A DNA stretch of 16,997 bases from an uncultured Lachnospiraceae bacterium (lineage in GTDB: Bacteria; Bacillota; Clostridia; Lachnospirales; Lachnospiraceae): the NCBI GenBank assembly GCA_910586755.1, contig CAJUJM010000032.1, positions 1 through 16,997 on the forward strand, given 5' to 3'. Below the pieces are notes generated by a model. That model searched no databases, was not told the DNA's origin, and saw only the letters and a list, made by a program, of their open reading frames with translations. Shown one piece after another: positions 8,001-14,133 of this stretch. Within the stretch, counting starts at the first letter, position 1, and every line of letters begins with the position of its first letter. The position numbers and the translations under genes are program-made.

Positions 8001-8153
8001 CGTTTGCTCCTGGTTTTCATTTTGGGCAGCCATAGCCTTTATAACCCACAAGCTGTTTCCCTGTACCCCGCTTACGGTTAAAGCCGCCGCCAGAACTACT
8101 GCCAGCTTCTTTTGTGTCCATCCATATCTTTTTTTATTTTCTCTCGCTCTCAT
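5061..8153 (-). CDS. Secreted, membrane-anchored GLUG-repeat protein with central coiled coil
   Basis: A 1030-aa surface protein. A signal peptide covers about residues 1-43 (basic start, hydrophobic core, AMA-AQ cleavage-like site). Two blocks of GLUG-type repeats follow, recognisable by GGIAG/GGIVG cores preceded by CxNxG-like turns: about 105-330 and 612-790. Between them lies a segment (about 338-600) rich in Leu, Glu, Asp, Gln and Arg with heptad character, a probable long coiled coil. Residues about 820-880 resemble an InlB-type B-repeat (VTFLAEDQ, IPCQYGSGVKPEDIPLAP, VHAIYKAW). A helix near 986-1004 and a Lys/Arg-rich tail anchor the C-terminus. There is no LPXTG sorting signal. The gene starts 3 nt after the MMPL transporter stop, with GAGGAGG inside the end of that gene, so the two are translated together. 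The function is unknown. Context suggests a partner of the transporter. Confidence 0.85.
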   Translation of the reverse strand: MRARENKKRYGWTQKKLAVVLAAALTVSGVQGNSLWVIKAMAAQNENQEQTSDFARETMKIHTAEELAEFSRKCASESFSKGNSFSLEADINLTGSDFQPIPVFAGTFEGNGHRITGLSICSSGSNLGLFRYVEDGATVRNLKVQGTISPGGSRTGIGGIAGTNEGTIENCEFAGEVTAQETLGGIAGTNKPAGIIRNCINEGTITGNLKTGGIVGLNEGLVEGCINRGGINATDQSAEIESDSLSAAGISLEESIRVERVNDAGGISGLSPGTIRGCQNYGAVGYPHTGYNLGGIAGRQSGLVEQCFNYGEIQGRKDTGGIIGQFEPYLTVSYDEDVFGQLEDQLDTLSDMERNLSRLLEQAGDNASGNLDQVDARMGNVKSIGEVYKDIYKDDGDRFDRQLDRSAEEIQEILDRMDFVLTGRETERKLRDAKEKILHIQELEKKLEAGYEGDINDTEGLKKWLTQRFQTLKQLLEYSEQLKEDIDYLVVHLPEDVVGGIDDFAFDLQDLQSEASIMLDVIRINRDRVKRDLENMDEEMSIELDLLSGDMDTLTDDLRASRNQIRDQKNQMENQIDQIRDTLSDGIDQAKEEKELFEDISDAGQGELSEGMIYECVNQGMVSSDYQSGGIVGIIGVEVSADPEQDLETEDEKTLNMVRNAKAIVLSCKNQGEIYVKNDYAGGIVGKANMGALVQNQNYGDVTAKEGNYAGGIAGDSGFMLRQNYSMCTVDGKNYLGGIAGYGTDIQGNYAMVSFKNREGEWIGSIAGDIDEEGAVEGNLYVEEGIGAVDGITYEAQAQGIPYEAFRDMEQVPEEFGQLMVTFLAEDQVIKKIPCQYGSGVKPEDIPLAPKKDGYYYEWEEKDLSCITGNEKVHAIYKAWNTTIASSEDKKPLMLAEANFYPGARLTAEKIEGDRYSCSIQQPEGVLMPKTITIHVLAEEYPKDSKAAVMKNGGLEVTESRWDGDYLVFQMDEPGEFVILRPEKDFTGWIMAAAAIFMIGSLVIWKKRGKRFPKRLRKVPSKVSPKTKNP

Positions 8154-8156
8154 CCC

Positions 8157-10460
8157 TTACGCCTCCTCTCTTTCCTGTACTCGTTTCACGGCTCTGGTCA
8201 GCTCCGTTTTATCAATCAACTTGTCGCAGACCATAAGAAGCTGGGGCAGCACGGTCATAACCAGAACAATGGAAATGAACGCCCCCCGTCCCAGAACCTT
8301 TCCCAGAGAGGCGATAACCGCATTGCTGGTTACTGCCCCGATAACGAATCCGGCGCAGGTTAAAATCGCCCCTGATGTGATAATGGTAGGAAACGCCTGG
8401 TTTAAGGATTCCACCACCGCCGCCTTCCTGTCCGGCATGGTTTTCCTTAAATCCAGATACCGGCTGGTGATTACAATGGCATAGTCAATGGTAGCACCCA
8501 TCTGGATAGAGCTGACCACCAGATAGCTTAAGAAATACATGGTAGTTCCGGTCAGATAGGGCATGGAAAAGTTCATCCAGATGCTTCCCTGAATGGTCAG
8601 CACCAAAAGGAAAGGCAGCCCCGCAGACTGGAAGGTAAACAATAAGATAATCCCCACAAATAAGGCGGTCAGAACACTGATAATCACATTGTCTCTCTGG
8701 AAAGAGCTGCTTAAATCATAGTTGCTGGTGGCATCTCCCACTACATAGACCTCATCATAATATTCCAGGGCAATATCCCGAATCCCGTCAATAATTTGGA
8801 ATGTCGCTTCTCCTTCCACCGGCCCCTTTAACGCAAACACCAGGCGATCATACTTTTCTCCTTCCAGCTGCTTCCTGGCATCGCAAACCGCCTCATGCAG
8901 GTCGTCAATCTCCTCTGACAGCTCTTCATCCAGTTCAATTCCGCCCTTTTCCTTCTGCTCATAGATAAAGTCCACCATGTCGATAATGGAAATCTCATAG
9001 TCATCCAGATTTTTCATAAAGGCGCTGTACTGCTCCCTGTCAATGGCGTAAAACCGGTACAGCATCCGCACCAGATCCAGATCCACCTCAGCCACCTCGG
9101 AAAATTCTCTGGGGTTTAATTTGTCCACCAGAATATATTTTCCGTCTTCGTTTACTTCCACATTGGCCAGACCCAACGCCATATCCACTGCGTCCAGTGC
9201 TTCCAAACGTTTTAATATCTTTCCTTCTTTTTCATAATTTCCCCTGGGCACCACGATTGCCATAGTGTTGGTCACCTCAAAGGTTTCATCTATCCGTTCC
9301 TTGGACGCCATAAATTCGTTCTTCTTGCTGGATTCAATGGAATTGATATCATAGATATAAGGGCATTTTCCGGAAAAAATACTGGTTGCCCCCACAACTA
9401 CCAGAAACACCGGAATGGTAACATAACGGAGTTTTACCACCAGCTTTCCCCACAGGTTGATTTTGGGTACAAAATTGCGGTGTCCGGTCCTCTCAATGGC
9501 ATTGGAAAACATCATAATCAGGGCCGGCATCAAAAGGAATACGGTCAAAAGACTGAGGATGATGGCTTTTGTCAGAACGCTGCCCAAATCCATACCAATT
9601 CCAAATTGCATGAACATCAAAGCTACCATGCCGGATATGGTAGTCAGACTGCTGGAGGAAATCTCGGGGATTGCCTTGCTTAAAGCTACAATAAGAGCCT
9701 CCACCGACTCTTTCGTCTCCCTCTCCTCCATAAAGCGGTGAAACAGAATAATAGCATAGTCAATGGCAAGGGCCAGCTGTAAAACTGCGCCTACTGCGTT
9801 GGTAACAAAAGAAATTTCTCCAAACCAGTAGTTTGTTCCCATATTTAAAAGAGCCGCCACCCCAAAGACAATTAAAAAAATTACAATCTCCATATAGGTT
9901 TTGGAGGTAAATAAAAGAACCACCAGAATAATCAGCACGACAATCACGATAATCACCCGCATGTCTGCTTTCAAAGCCGCTGCATCGTCTTTATCCACTG
10001 TAGTATATATATAGGAAGAGTATCCATCCAGGGTCTCCCGTATCTGAATCATAGCTGCCTGAGACGCTTCTGTGTCTTCCTCTTCCTCAAAGGTAATGGT
10101 ATAGAGGGCGGATGCATCTTTATAGTAATCTGCCCTGTCATCATTCTCATACCGGCTGTCCTCTTCGTCATAAAATGACACAGCGGAAATCCCCGGAATC
10201 TCTTCCAGTTCTCCGGCCAGCTTAAGAGCTTTTTGGTATGTAATGTTGCTAACCAACACTTTGGCTGTCCCAAAGGTGGTAAATTCCTCATTCATAATAT
10301 CCAGGCCCTGTCTGGTTTCTGTATCTTCTGACAGATATTCAGTCAAATCATTGATGACCCCTACCTTGGGAATGGAAATCACACTGTAAACACAGGCCAG
10401 GGCAAACAGTGCAATAAAGGCTTTTCTCTTATTTACAATAAAAGTCGCCAGTTTCAACAT
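8157..10460 (-). CDS. MMPL/RND-family transporter
   Basis: A 767-aa membrane protein with the two-fold layout of MMPL-type RND exporters. Helix 1 (about 13-32) is followed by an extracellular domain (about 35-165), a cluster of helices starting IIVIVVLIILVVLLF, and the motif ALAIDYAIILFHRF with the family's Asp-Tyr. The second half repeats this: a helix near 345-360, an acidic extracellular domain to about 590, then helices with the counterpart ATIDYAIVITSRY. These aspartates are the expected proton-relay residues of the superfamily. MMPL proteins export lipids, siderophores or hydrophobic compounds. The substrate here is not known. The start at 10460 has GGAG 9 nt ahead. The gene leads a two-gene operon with the GLUG protein and is divergent from a TetR regulator, which points to inducible export. 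Confidence 0.92.
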   Translation of the reverse strand: MLKLATFIVNKRKAFIALFALACVYSVISIPKVGVINDLTEYLSEDTETRQGLDIMNEEFTTFGTAKVLVSNITYQKALKLAGELEEIPGISAVSFYDEEDSRYENDDRADYYKDASALYTITFEEEEDTEASQAAMIQIRETLDGYSSYIYTTVDKDDAAALKADMRVIIVIVVLIILVVLLFTSKTYMEIVIFLIVFGVAALLNMGTNYWFGEISFVTNAVGAVLQLALAIDYAIILFHRFMEERETKESVEALIVALSKAIPEISSSSLTTISGMVALMFMQFGIGMDLGSVLTKAIILSLLTVFLLMPALIMMFSNAIERTGHRNFVPKINLWGKLVVKLRYVTIPVFLVVVGATSIFSGKCPYIYDINSIESSKKNEFMASKERIDETFEVTNTMAIVVPRGNYEKEGKILKRLEALDAVDMALGLANVEVNEDGKYILVDKLNPREFSEVAEVDLDLVRMLYRFYAIDREQYSAFMKNLDDYEISIIDMVDFIYEQKEKGGIELDEELSEEIDDLHEAVCDARKQLEGEKYDRLVFALKGPVEGEATFQIIDGIRDIALEYYDEVYVVGDATSNYDLSSSFQRDNVIISVLTALFVGIILLFTFQSAGLPFLLVLTIQGSIWMNFSMPYLTGTTMYFLSYLVVSSIQMGATIDYAIVITSRYLDLRKTMPDRKAAVVESLNQAFPTIITSGAILTCAGFVIGAVTSNAVIASLGKVLGRGAFISIVLVMTVLPQLLMVCDKLIDKTELTRAVKRVQEREEA

Positions 10461-10498
10461 GATATATCACTCCATCCTTTCTTTTTCACTTCTGTCAC

Positions 10499-10528
10499 TT
10501 GCCATATTATGTATGATTGTGATAAAAT
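10499..10528 (+). promoter_or_regulatory. Candidate promoter of the TetR-family gene
   Basis: TTGCCA (10499-10504), an 18-bp spacer and TAAAAT (10523-10528), giving a start near 10535 and a leader of about 78 nt. It faces and overlaps the transporter promoter, so the two would compete. Confidence 0.4.
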
Positions 10529-10534
10529 ACTCAA
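10506..10534 (-). promoter_or_regulatory. Candidate promoter of the MMPL-GLUG operon
   Basis: On the minus strand, TTGAGT (10534-10529), a 17-bp spacer and CATAAT (10511-10506), giving a start near 10499 and a leader of about 40 nt. The palindrome at 10553-10568 lies about 20 bp upstream of this -35. Confidence 0.5.
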
Positions 10535-10552
10535 GAATCAGATTTATTAATT

Positions 10553-10568
10553 TGTCTCAAATGGGACA
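10553..10568. promoter_or_regulatory. TetR-type operator candidate, TGTCTCA-AA-TGGGACA
   Basis: An inverted repeat pairing at 6 of 7 positions around AA. It lies in the shared intergenic region, downstream of the predicted tetR start and upstream of the transporter -35. Size and position fit a binding site for the adjacent TetR regulator. There is no other equally clear dyad in the gap. Confidence 0.5.
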
Positions 10569-10612
10569 GTTTTTGGAAATTGTACACTCTGATACGGAAA
10601 TGGAGATTTGTT

Positions 10613-11194
10613 ATGGAGCTTTTAAATGAAAAATCAGAAAAGCTTGCCACCCGGCGGACTTATAAACTTTTGAAAGCAGGCTTGTTTCATCTGTTGATGG
10701 AGATGCCATTTGAAAAAATTTCCCTGACTGAAATCTGCACCCGTTCCCTGGTTCCCAGATCCACCTTTTACCGGTATTTTGAGGATAAGCACGATTTATT
10801 GTGTTATTGCTTTCAGATTTTTTTTGACGAGGCTAATTTGGAGGAAGATGTTCTTTATTTGAGAAATGTAGATTCCATGAAAGAATTTTTATGGAAAATC
10901 CTCCGTATCATGGAACAGAACCGGGCCGCAATTTATAAAATATATGAAACCAATAAAGACGGCGCCTTTATGGAGATTTTTCGTGATTTCCTGGTTCAGC
11001 TTCTGACAGAAAAGCTGATGGTCTCGGAAGCCAAGGGCTGCCGCCTAAAGATTTCCCCTTCTGTTTTGACCTATCTGCTGGCTGATCTTTATATCAGCAT
11101 TGCCAAGTGTTATTTGGAATCCGACAGCTCCTGTGATATGGAAGAATTCGTACAGAATGTCTGCCTCTTCGCGGATAAAGATTTTTTTATTTGA
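10613..11194 (+). CDS. TetR/AcrR-family transcriptional regulator
   Basis: A 193-aa cytoplasmic DNA-binding protein. The N-terminal helix-turn-helix is visible as ISLTEICTRSLVPRSTFYRYF (about 36-56), followed by the usual FEDKHDLL. The remaining C-terminal residues are helical and would form the ligand-binding and dimer domain. The phrase VPRSTFYRYFEDKHDLL recalls the DhaS-like/TetR_C subgroup often seen in Firmicutes. The ATG at 10613 is preferred because GGAG (10602-10605) lies 7 nt ahead. A TTG at 10580 would add 11 residues without a ribosome site. It is divergent from the MMPL-GLUG operon and most likely represses that operon and itself until an exported compound or membrane stress relieves it. 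The ligand is unknown. Confidence 0.9.
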   Translation: MELLNEKSEKLATRRTYKLLKAGLFHLLMEMPFEKISLTEICTRSLVPRSTFYRYFEDKHDLLCYCFQIFFDEANLEEDVLYLRNVDSMKEFLWKILRIMEQNRAAIYKIYETNKDGAFMEIFRDFLVQLLTEKLMVSEAKGCRLKISPSVLTYLLADLYISIAKCYLESDSSCDMEEFVQNVCLFADKDFFI

Positions 11195-11219
11195 ATCTGA
11201 ATCCGGCGGGACATAAATT

Positions 11220-11239
11220 GAGGGGGATTTCACCCCCTC
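11220..11239. terminator. Hairpin between two convergent genes
   Basis: GAGGGGG (11220-11226) pairs with CCCCCTC (11233-11239) across a 6-nt loop, between the end of the TetR gene and the end of the minus-strand 153-aa gene. The minus side is followed by AATTTAT and the plus side by a poor T-run, so it is a moderate terminator at best. Confidence 0.6.
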
Positions 11240-11259
11240 CTGTGATTCGTAACTTGGTT

Positions 11260-11721
11260 TTACGCGCTTACATCGACATTTTTTCCCGGCTCCGCCGCTG
11301 GCTCCACACTTACTCCGGATTTGTCATAGGCGGCGCTTTTGGAGCTGTCTATGGCTGCCGGAGCCGATGAACCGGTCATTTCAGCCTGGTATTTTCCCTC
11401 CTCACTGATTTTTACGGAGTCGAGACTTGATTCTTCCTGCTTTTTCTGTTCTTCCCGCTCTGCTTTCCTGGCCTCAATCAGCTCTTCCTGGCGCAGTTTT
11501 TCCTGTTCTTTGGCTTCCTTGGCATCCAGTTCCATTCCCTTACTGGTCTTTTCGCTGTATTCTTCTGCCTGATCCACCAGATCGGCTGCATAGCCCAGAG
11601 CCCGCTTTACCTTCTCTGTATCCCCTTTGTGTTCTGCCTCTTTGGCTACCCCTATGGGGATGGATATCATACTCATGTTGGTGCTGGCCCCTGTCAGGCC
11701 TTCCATTGTTTTTACGTTCAT
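11260..11721 (-). CDS. Conserved-looking charged protein of unknown function, 153 aa
   Basis: I do not assign a family with a known function. The first 30 residues are mildly hydrophobic and rich in Met, Ser and Gly, without a proper signal peptide. Residues about 33-45 (GDTEKVKRALGYA) start a helical part, and about 50-105 form a very Glu/Lys/Gln-rich helix likely to be a coiled coil. The last 45 residues are low-complexity (Ser, Ala, Pro, Asp) and probably disordered. It is probably cytoplasmic. The ATG at 11721 has AAAGGAGG 7 nt ahead, a strong site that supports a real, well-translated gene. It lies 144 nt after the sensor kinase on the same strand, so it could be a target or a late member of that operon. 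I see no clear sigma-A promoter in the gap: TTGACT at 11815-11810 has no matching -10. Confidence 0.72.
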   Translation of the reverse strand: MNVKTMEGLTGASTNMSMISIPIGVAKEAEHKGDTEKVKRALGYAADLVDQAEEYSEKTSKGMELDAKEAKEQEKLRQEELIEARKAEREEQKKQEESSLDSVKISEEGKYQAEMTGSSAPAAIDSSKSAAYDKSGVSVEPAAEPGKNVDVSA

Positions 11722-11736
11722 ACCATTGCCTCCTTT

Positions 11737-11760
11737 ACCGTTATGTGAGATGAACCGTTA
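11737..11760. repeat. Direct repeat ACCGTTA (period 17 bp) before the 153-aa gene
   Basis: ACCGTTA occurs at 11737-11743 and 11754-11760 on the plus strand, just upstream of the ribosome site of the minus-strand gene. ACCGTT is close to a LytTR half-site, but the 17-bp period differs from the usual 21-22 bp, so a link to the neighbouring LytTR regulator is only a possibility. The same 144-nt gap also holds a palindrome AGGGAATTTCCCT at 11847-11859 of unknown role. Confidence 0.35.
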
Positions 11761-11865
11761 CAAAATTTCACCTTCTATCTGTTGTTTCGGCATCCTTTAA
11801 AAGAAGCTTAGTCAAGTGACACATACGGTTTTTTTCATGTCATATAAGGGAATTTCCCTGTTCTG

Positions 11866-13206
11866 TTACATAGGCAGCAGAATCGATATGGTAAAAACCC
11901 CTTTTTGAGCCTCCACATGTACTGTCCCGTTATAGCTGTCCACAGCTGCCTTAATATTTTCCAGTCCCAGCCCGTGTTCTCCCGGGTTCTTCTTGTTTTC
12001 CCATCCGTCTTCTATATCCGCGCTGTTTCGCACTTCTATGAAAAGGCATTTTTTTATTTTTCCCAAATAGACCTGAATAAACGGATGATCCTTTTCCGGA
12101 AGCTTTCCGCAAGCTTCCAGAGCATTATCCAAAGCATTTCCAACAATGATGCACAGATCAATCTCTTTCACCAGACAGTCTTTGGGCAGTCTGGCATCAC
12201 ATTTCCAGAGAATTCCCCTTTTTATGGCCTGCCGTCTTTTATGATACAGAAGAGCATCCGTCACCAGGCTTCCGGTAATCTCGTCTCCGGCCTCCACGCC
12301 TCCTGCTCTTGCCATTTCTCCCAGATAGGAGCCTGCCTTTTCCCACTGCCGGTTCTGCACCAGATTATTCAGGGCAATGACATGATTTTTCATATCATGT
12401 CTGAGGCGTTCCATCTGGCGGTACTGCTCTTCCATCATCTGGTAGTACATCACCTGGGAACGGTACTGTTCTCTGGTTCTCTCCTCCCGTTCAATCCTGT
12501 CCATTCCAAATATAAGAACCCCTGCCGCCGCCATAGCCAGCCCGGTAAAGATACACATAGCTCCATGGCTGAAAAGCTGGTTTTCATACAGTCCATATCT
12601 CCCCCAATCCTGAACCATAATCCCGTTGCTGGCAGCCCAGTTGGCCACATCCGTTACAAATATAATGCAAAAAAGCGGCATTGCCAGGCAGAGATACCAG
12701 CTTTTCCTCTTTTCCGTAAATACAGGTTTCAGAAGCTTTGACATCCGATTCACAGCAGTAATCCCTGCTGTATAAGTCATAACCGTAATGATTCTGTCTC
12801 CCCACACTCCCACAGAAACGGCCTGCCTGCCGCCTGGAAGAGCCTTCACAAGAATCAGCCCCAGACAGCACAGGAAAGATTCGCTAAAATTCCAGAACAG
12901 CTCTGTCATGACCTCCAAAATCACTGCCGCCAGCAGTTTCTTCTCCTTTTCCCCCTTAAATACCGCCATGGTCAGGCCCACAAGCATCGCATGGTTGCAC
13001 ATGGCATAGAGGATGTAGGGGATATTTTCTCTTTCCAAAAAGGCAGCCATGATTCCATGACTGCAAAAAAGAAGCCCGAAAAAGGCTCCTCTTTCTGATG
13101 ATTTTCCCTGTAAGTGTCTTTTTAAAAAGCAGGAAGCCTGCCAGGCATACAGGAAATAACAGAGCAAAAATAGAAGAAAGTCTATGTAATTGTTGATTCC
13201 TCTCAT
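11866..13206 (-). CDS. AgrC/ComD-like GHKL sensor histidine kinase
   Basis: A 446-aa membrane sensor. About six hydrophobic helices fill residues 8-235 with only short loops, as in peptide- or membrane-sensing AgrC-type kinases. A helical linker (235-265) leads to the H-box RLRHDMKNHVIALNNL with phospho-acceptor His270, the N-box VGNALDNALEAC (355-366) and the G-box HGLGLENIKAAV (411-422). There is no separate D-box of the classical type, as usual for the GHKL_5 group. The ATG at 13206 is chosen because it overlaps the regulator stop (ATGA) and has GGGGGA just ahead. A frame extending to 13251 would run further into the regulator gene. It pairs with the LytTR regulator. No AgrD-like propeptide or AgrB-like protease is visible nearby, so the signal is unknown. 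Confidence 0.92.
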   Translation of the reverse strand: MRGINNYIDFLLFLLCYFLYAWQASCFLKRHLQGKSSERGAFFGLLFCSHGIMAAFLERENIPYILYAMCNHAMLVGLTMAVFKGEKEKKLLAAVILEVMTELFWNFSESFLCCLGLILVKALPGGRQAVSVGVWGDRIITVMTYTAGITAVNRMSKLLKPVFTEKRKSWYLCLAMPLFCIIFVTDVANWAASNGIMVQDWGRYGLYENQLFSHGAMCIFTGLAMAAAGVLIFGMDRIEREERTREQYRSQVMYYQMMEEQYRQMERLRHDMKNHVIALNNLVQNRQWEKAGSYLGEMARAGGVEAGDEITGSLVTDALLYHKRRQAIKRGILWKCDARLPKDCLVKEIDLCIIVGNALDNALEACGKLPEKDHPFIQVYLGKIKKCLFIEVRNSADIEDGWENKKNPGEHGLGLENIKAAVDSYNGTVHVEAQKGVFTISILLPM

Positions 13207-13919
13207 AAAATCCCCCCATTTTCTCTCATATAAGCCAGTATTGCCTGGCAAAATTCCTCGTATCTGCGTTTGGCAATGATGATCCGTTCCCCATTATCAA
13301 GGATCGCCTCCTGCCGGTTGTAACCTTCCACATATTTTAAGTTCAGCAGATAGCTCTTATGACACCGGAAAAAGCCTTTCCCTTCAAGCTGCTTTTCCAG
13401 AATTCCTATCTGCTCATAGTAGGTGAAGATCCCCTTCTCTTCATGGACATCAATCTGCCTGCCTCTGATCTCAAAGTACCGGACTGTGTCTAAAAAAAGT
13501 TTTCTTTTCTGTCTTTCCCTGCTGATCACAATGTAATCCCGGGAAAATTCTCTCTCTTTCTCTGTTGCCCTCTTTAAGATATTTTTCAGCTTTTCCTGAT
13601 CCACCGGTTTTACCAGATAGTGAAACGCCTCCACATCATAGGCCTGAAAAACATATTTACGGCTGGATGACAGAAACACCAGGATTTTTTCATATGCAAG
13701 TTCCCGGCACCGTCTGGCTGTCTCCATACCGTCCATCCCTTCCATGAGAATGTCCAGAAAAATCAAATCAAATCTTCCCAAAGACTCCAGCAATGCTTTT
13801 CCGCTTTGAAACCGCTCAATGCTGCAGGGTATTCCCATCTCCTCCATACATTCCTGAATCTTTGCCGATATATTAAGACATTCCAGAAGTTCATCATCAC
13901 AAACCGCAATTGAGATCAT
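13203..13919 (-). CDS. LytTR-family response regulator (AgrA/LytR type)
   Basis: A 238-aa two-component regulator. The receiver domain (about 1-118) has the acidic pair CDDE (Asp8, Asp9), phospho-acceptor Asp56 in FLDILMEGMDG, a Ser/Thr position near FLSSS and the lysine of YLVKPVD (Lys104). The C-terminal LytTR DNA-binding domain (about 135-233) shows RQKRKLFLDTVRYFEIRGRQ, FFRCHKSYLLNLKYVEGY and a late basic patch. The ATG at 13919 is preferred over a TTG at 13976: GGGA and AAGGAAG purine runs precede it, and the family motif starts right after it (MISIAVCDDE). The gene overlaps its kinase by 4 bp. LytTR proteins bind paired direct repeats, and such a pair lies upstream at 14063-14092, which suggests self-activation. 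Confidence 0.94.
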   Translation of the reverse strand: MISIAVCDDELLECLNISAKIQECMEEMGIPCSIERFQSGKALLESLGRFDLIFLDILMEGMDGMETARRCRELAYEKILVFLSSSRKYVFQAYDVEAFHYLVKPVDQEKLKNILKRATEKEREFSRDYIVISRERQKRKLFLDTVRYFEIRGRQIDVHEEKGIFTYYEQIGILEKQLEGKGFFRCHKSYLLNLKYVEGYNRQEAILDNGERIIIAKRRYEEFCQAILAYMRENGGIL

Positions 13920-13968
13920 GGCTTTCCCTTCTTCCTTCCCTTGAAACTCACACTGCACCGTCAAATAT

Positions 13969-14004
13969 CCGCGCAAGCGCGGCTACCTGGCTCGTTGCCC
14001 GCGG
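13969..14004 (-). other. GC-rich hairpin with two competing left arms in the regulator leader
   Basis: On the minus strand, CCGCG-CTTG-CGCGG (13982-13969) forms a tight stem-loop. A second CCGCG about 25 nt upstream (within the CCGCGG palindrome at 14004-13999) could pair with the same right arm instead. It lies between the candidate promoter and the regulator start. It could be a leader structure or a chance GC-rich patch. Confidence 0.35.
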
Positions 14005-14022
14005 AAATAAAGAATCCTTATT

Positions 14023-14028
14023 TTTATA
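14023..14028 (-). promoter_or_regulatory. -10-like hexamer of the regulator-kinase operon
   Basis: TATAAA on the minus strand in an A/T-rich context. At 17 bp upstream stands AATGTT, not a good -35, which would fit a promoter that needs an activator bound at the upstream repeats. Confidence 0.4.
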
Positions 14029-14062
14029 TCGGCAAAAAAGAGAGAAACATTCCTGTTATGTC

Positions 14063-14092
14063 ATGAACTGTCGAAAATTTGTTACAAACGTC
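14063..14092 (-). promoter_or_regulatory. LytTR-type paired direct repeats upstream of the regulator
   Basis: On the minus strand the 9-mers GACGTTTGT (14092-14084) and ACAGTTCAT (14071-14063) are separated by 12 bp. Against the known LytTR pattern [TA][AC][CA]GTTN[AG][TG], the second fits at 9 of 9 and the first at 8 of 9. The 12-bp gap is the usual one. The proximal repeat ends about 35 bp before the -10-like hexamer. Confidence 0.6.
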
Positions 14093-14133
14093 TATGACGG
14101 CGCCTGACAGAGTTCTTTTTCACCCGTTCTGTT

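Noticed and set aside
5061..8153. CRISPR-like or DNA tandem repeats in the GLUG gene
   Set aside because: The recurring GG-ATT-CC patterns are codons of degenerate protein repeats. Spacing and sequence vary, and there are no identical direct repeats with unique spacers.
7978..8484. 168-codon plus-strand open frame
   Set aside because: Antisense to the junction of the GLUG and MMPL genes, both with strong family motifs. Composition is that of a reverse-strand shadow.
11776..11815. TTGACT as a promoter for the 153-aa gene
   Set aside because: No acceptable -10 lies 16-18 bp downstream, so I did not list it as a promoter.
11905..12741. 278-codon plus-strand open frame
   Set aside because: It lies wholly opposite the sensor kinase gene, whose H, N and G boxes are clear. 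It has no ribosome site and no recognisable domain.
13920..13976. Upstream TTG start adding 19 residues to the response regulator
   Set aside because: The added residues precede the normal receiver-domain start and fall in a leader with a hairpin. The ATG at 13919 fits the family.
14032..14058. Very short minus-strand frame MFLSFLPI as a possible signal or leader peptide
   Set aside because: It has only eight codons, no adequate ribosome site, and overlaps the probable promoter. It has no AgrD-like features.
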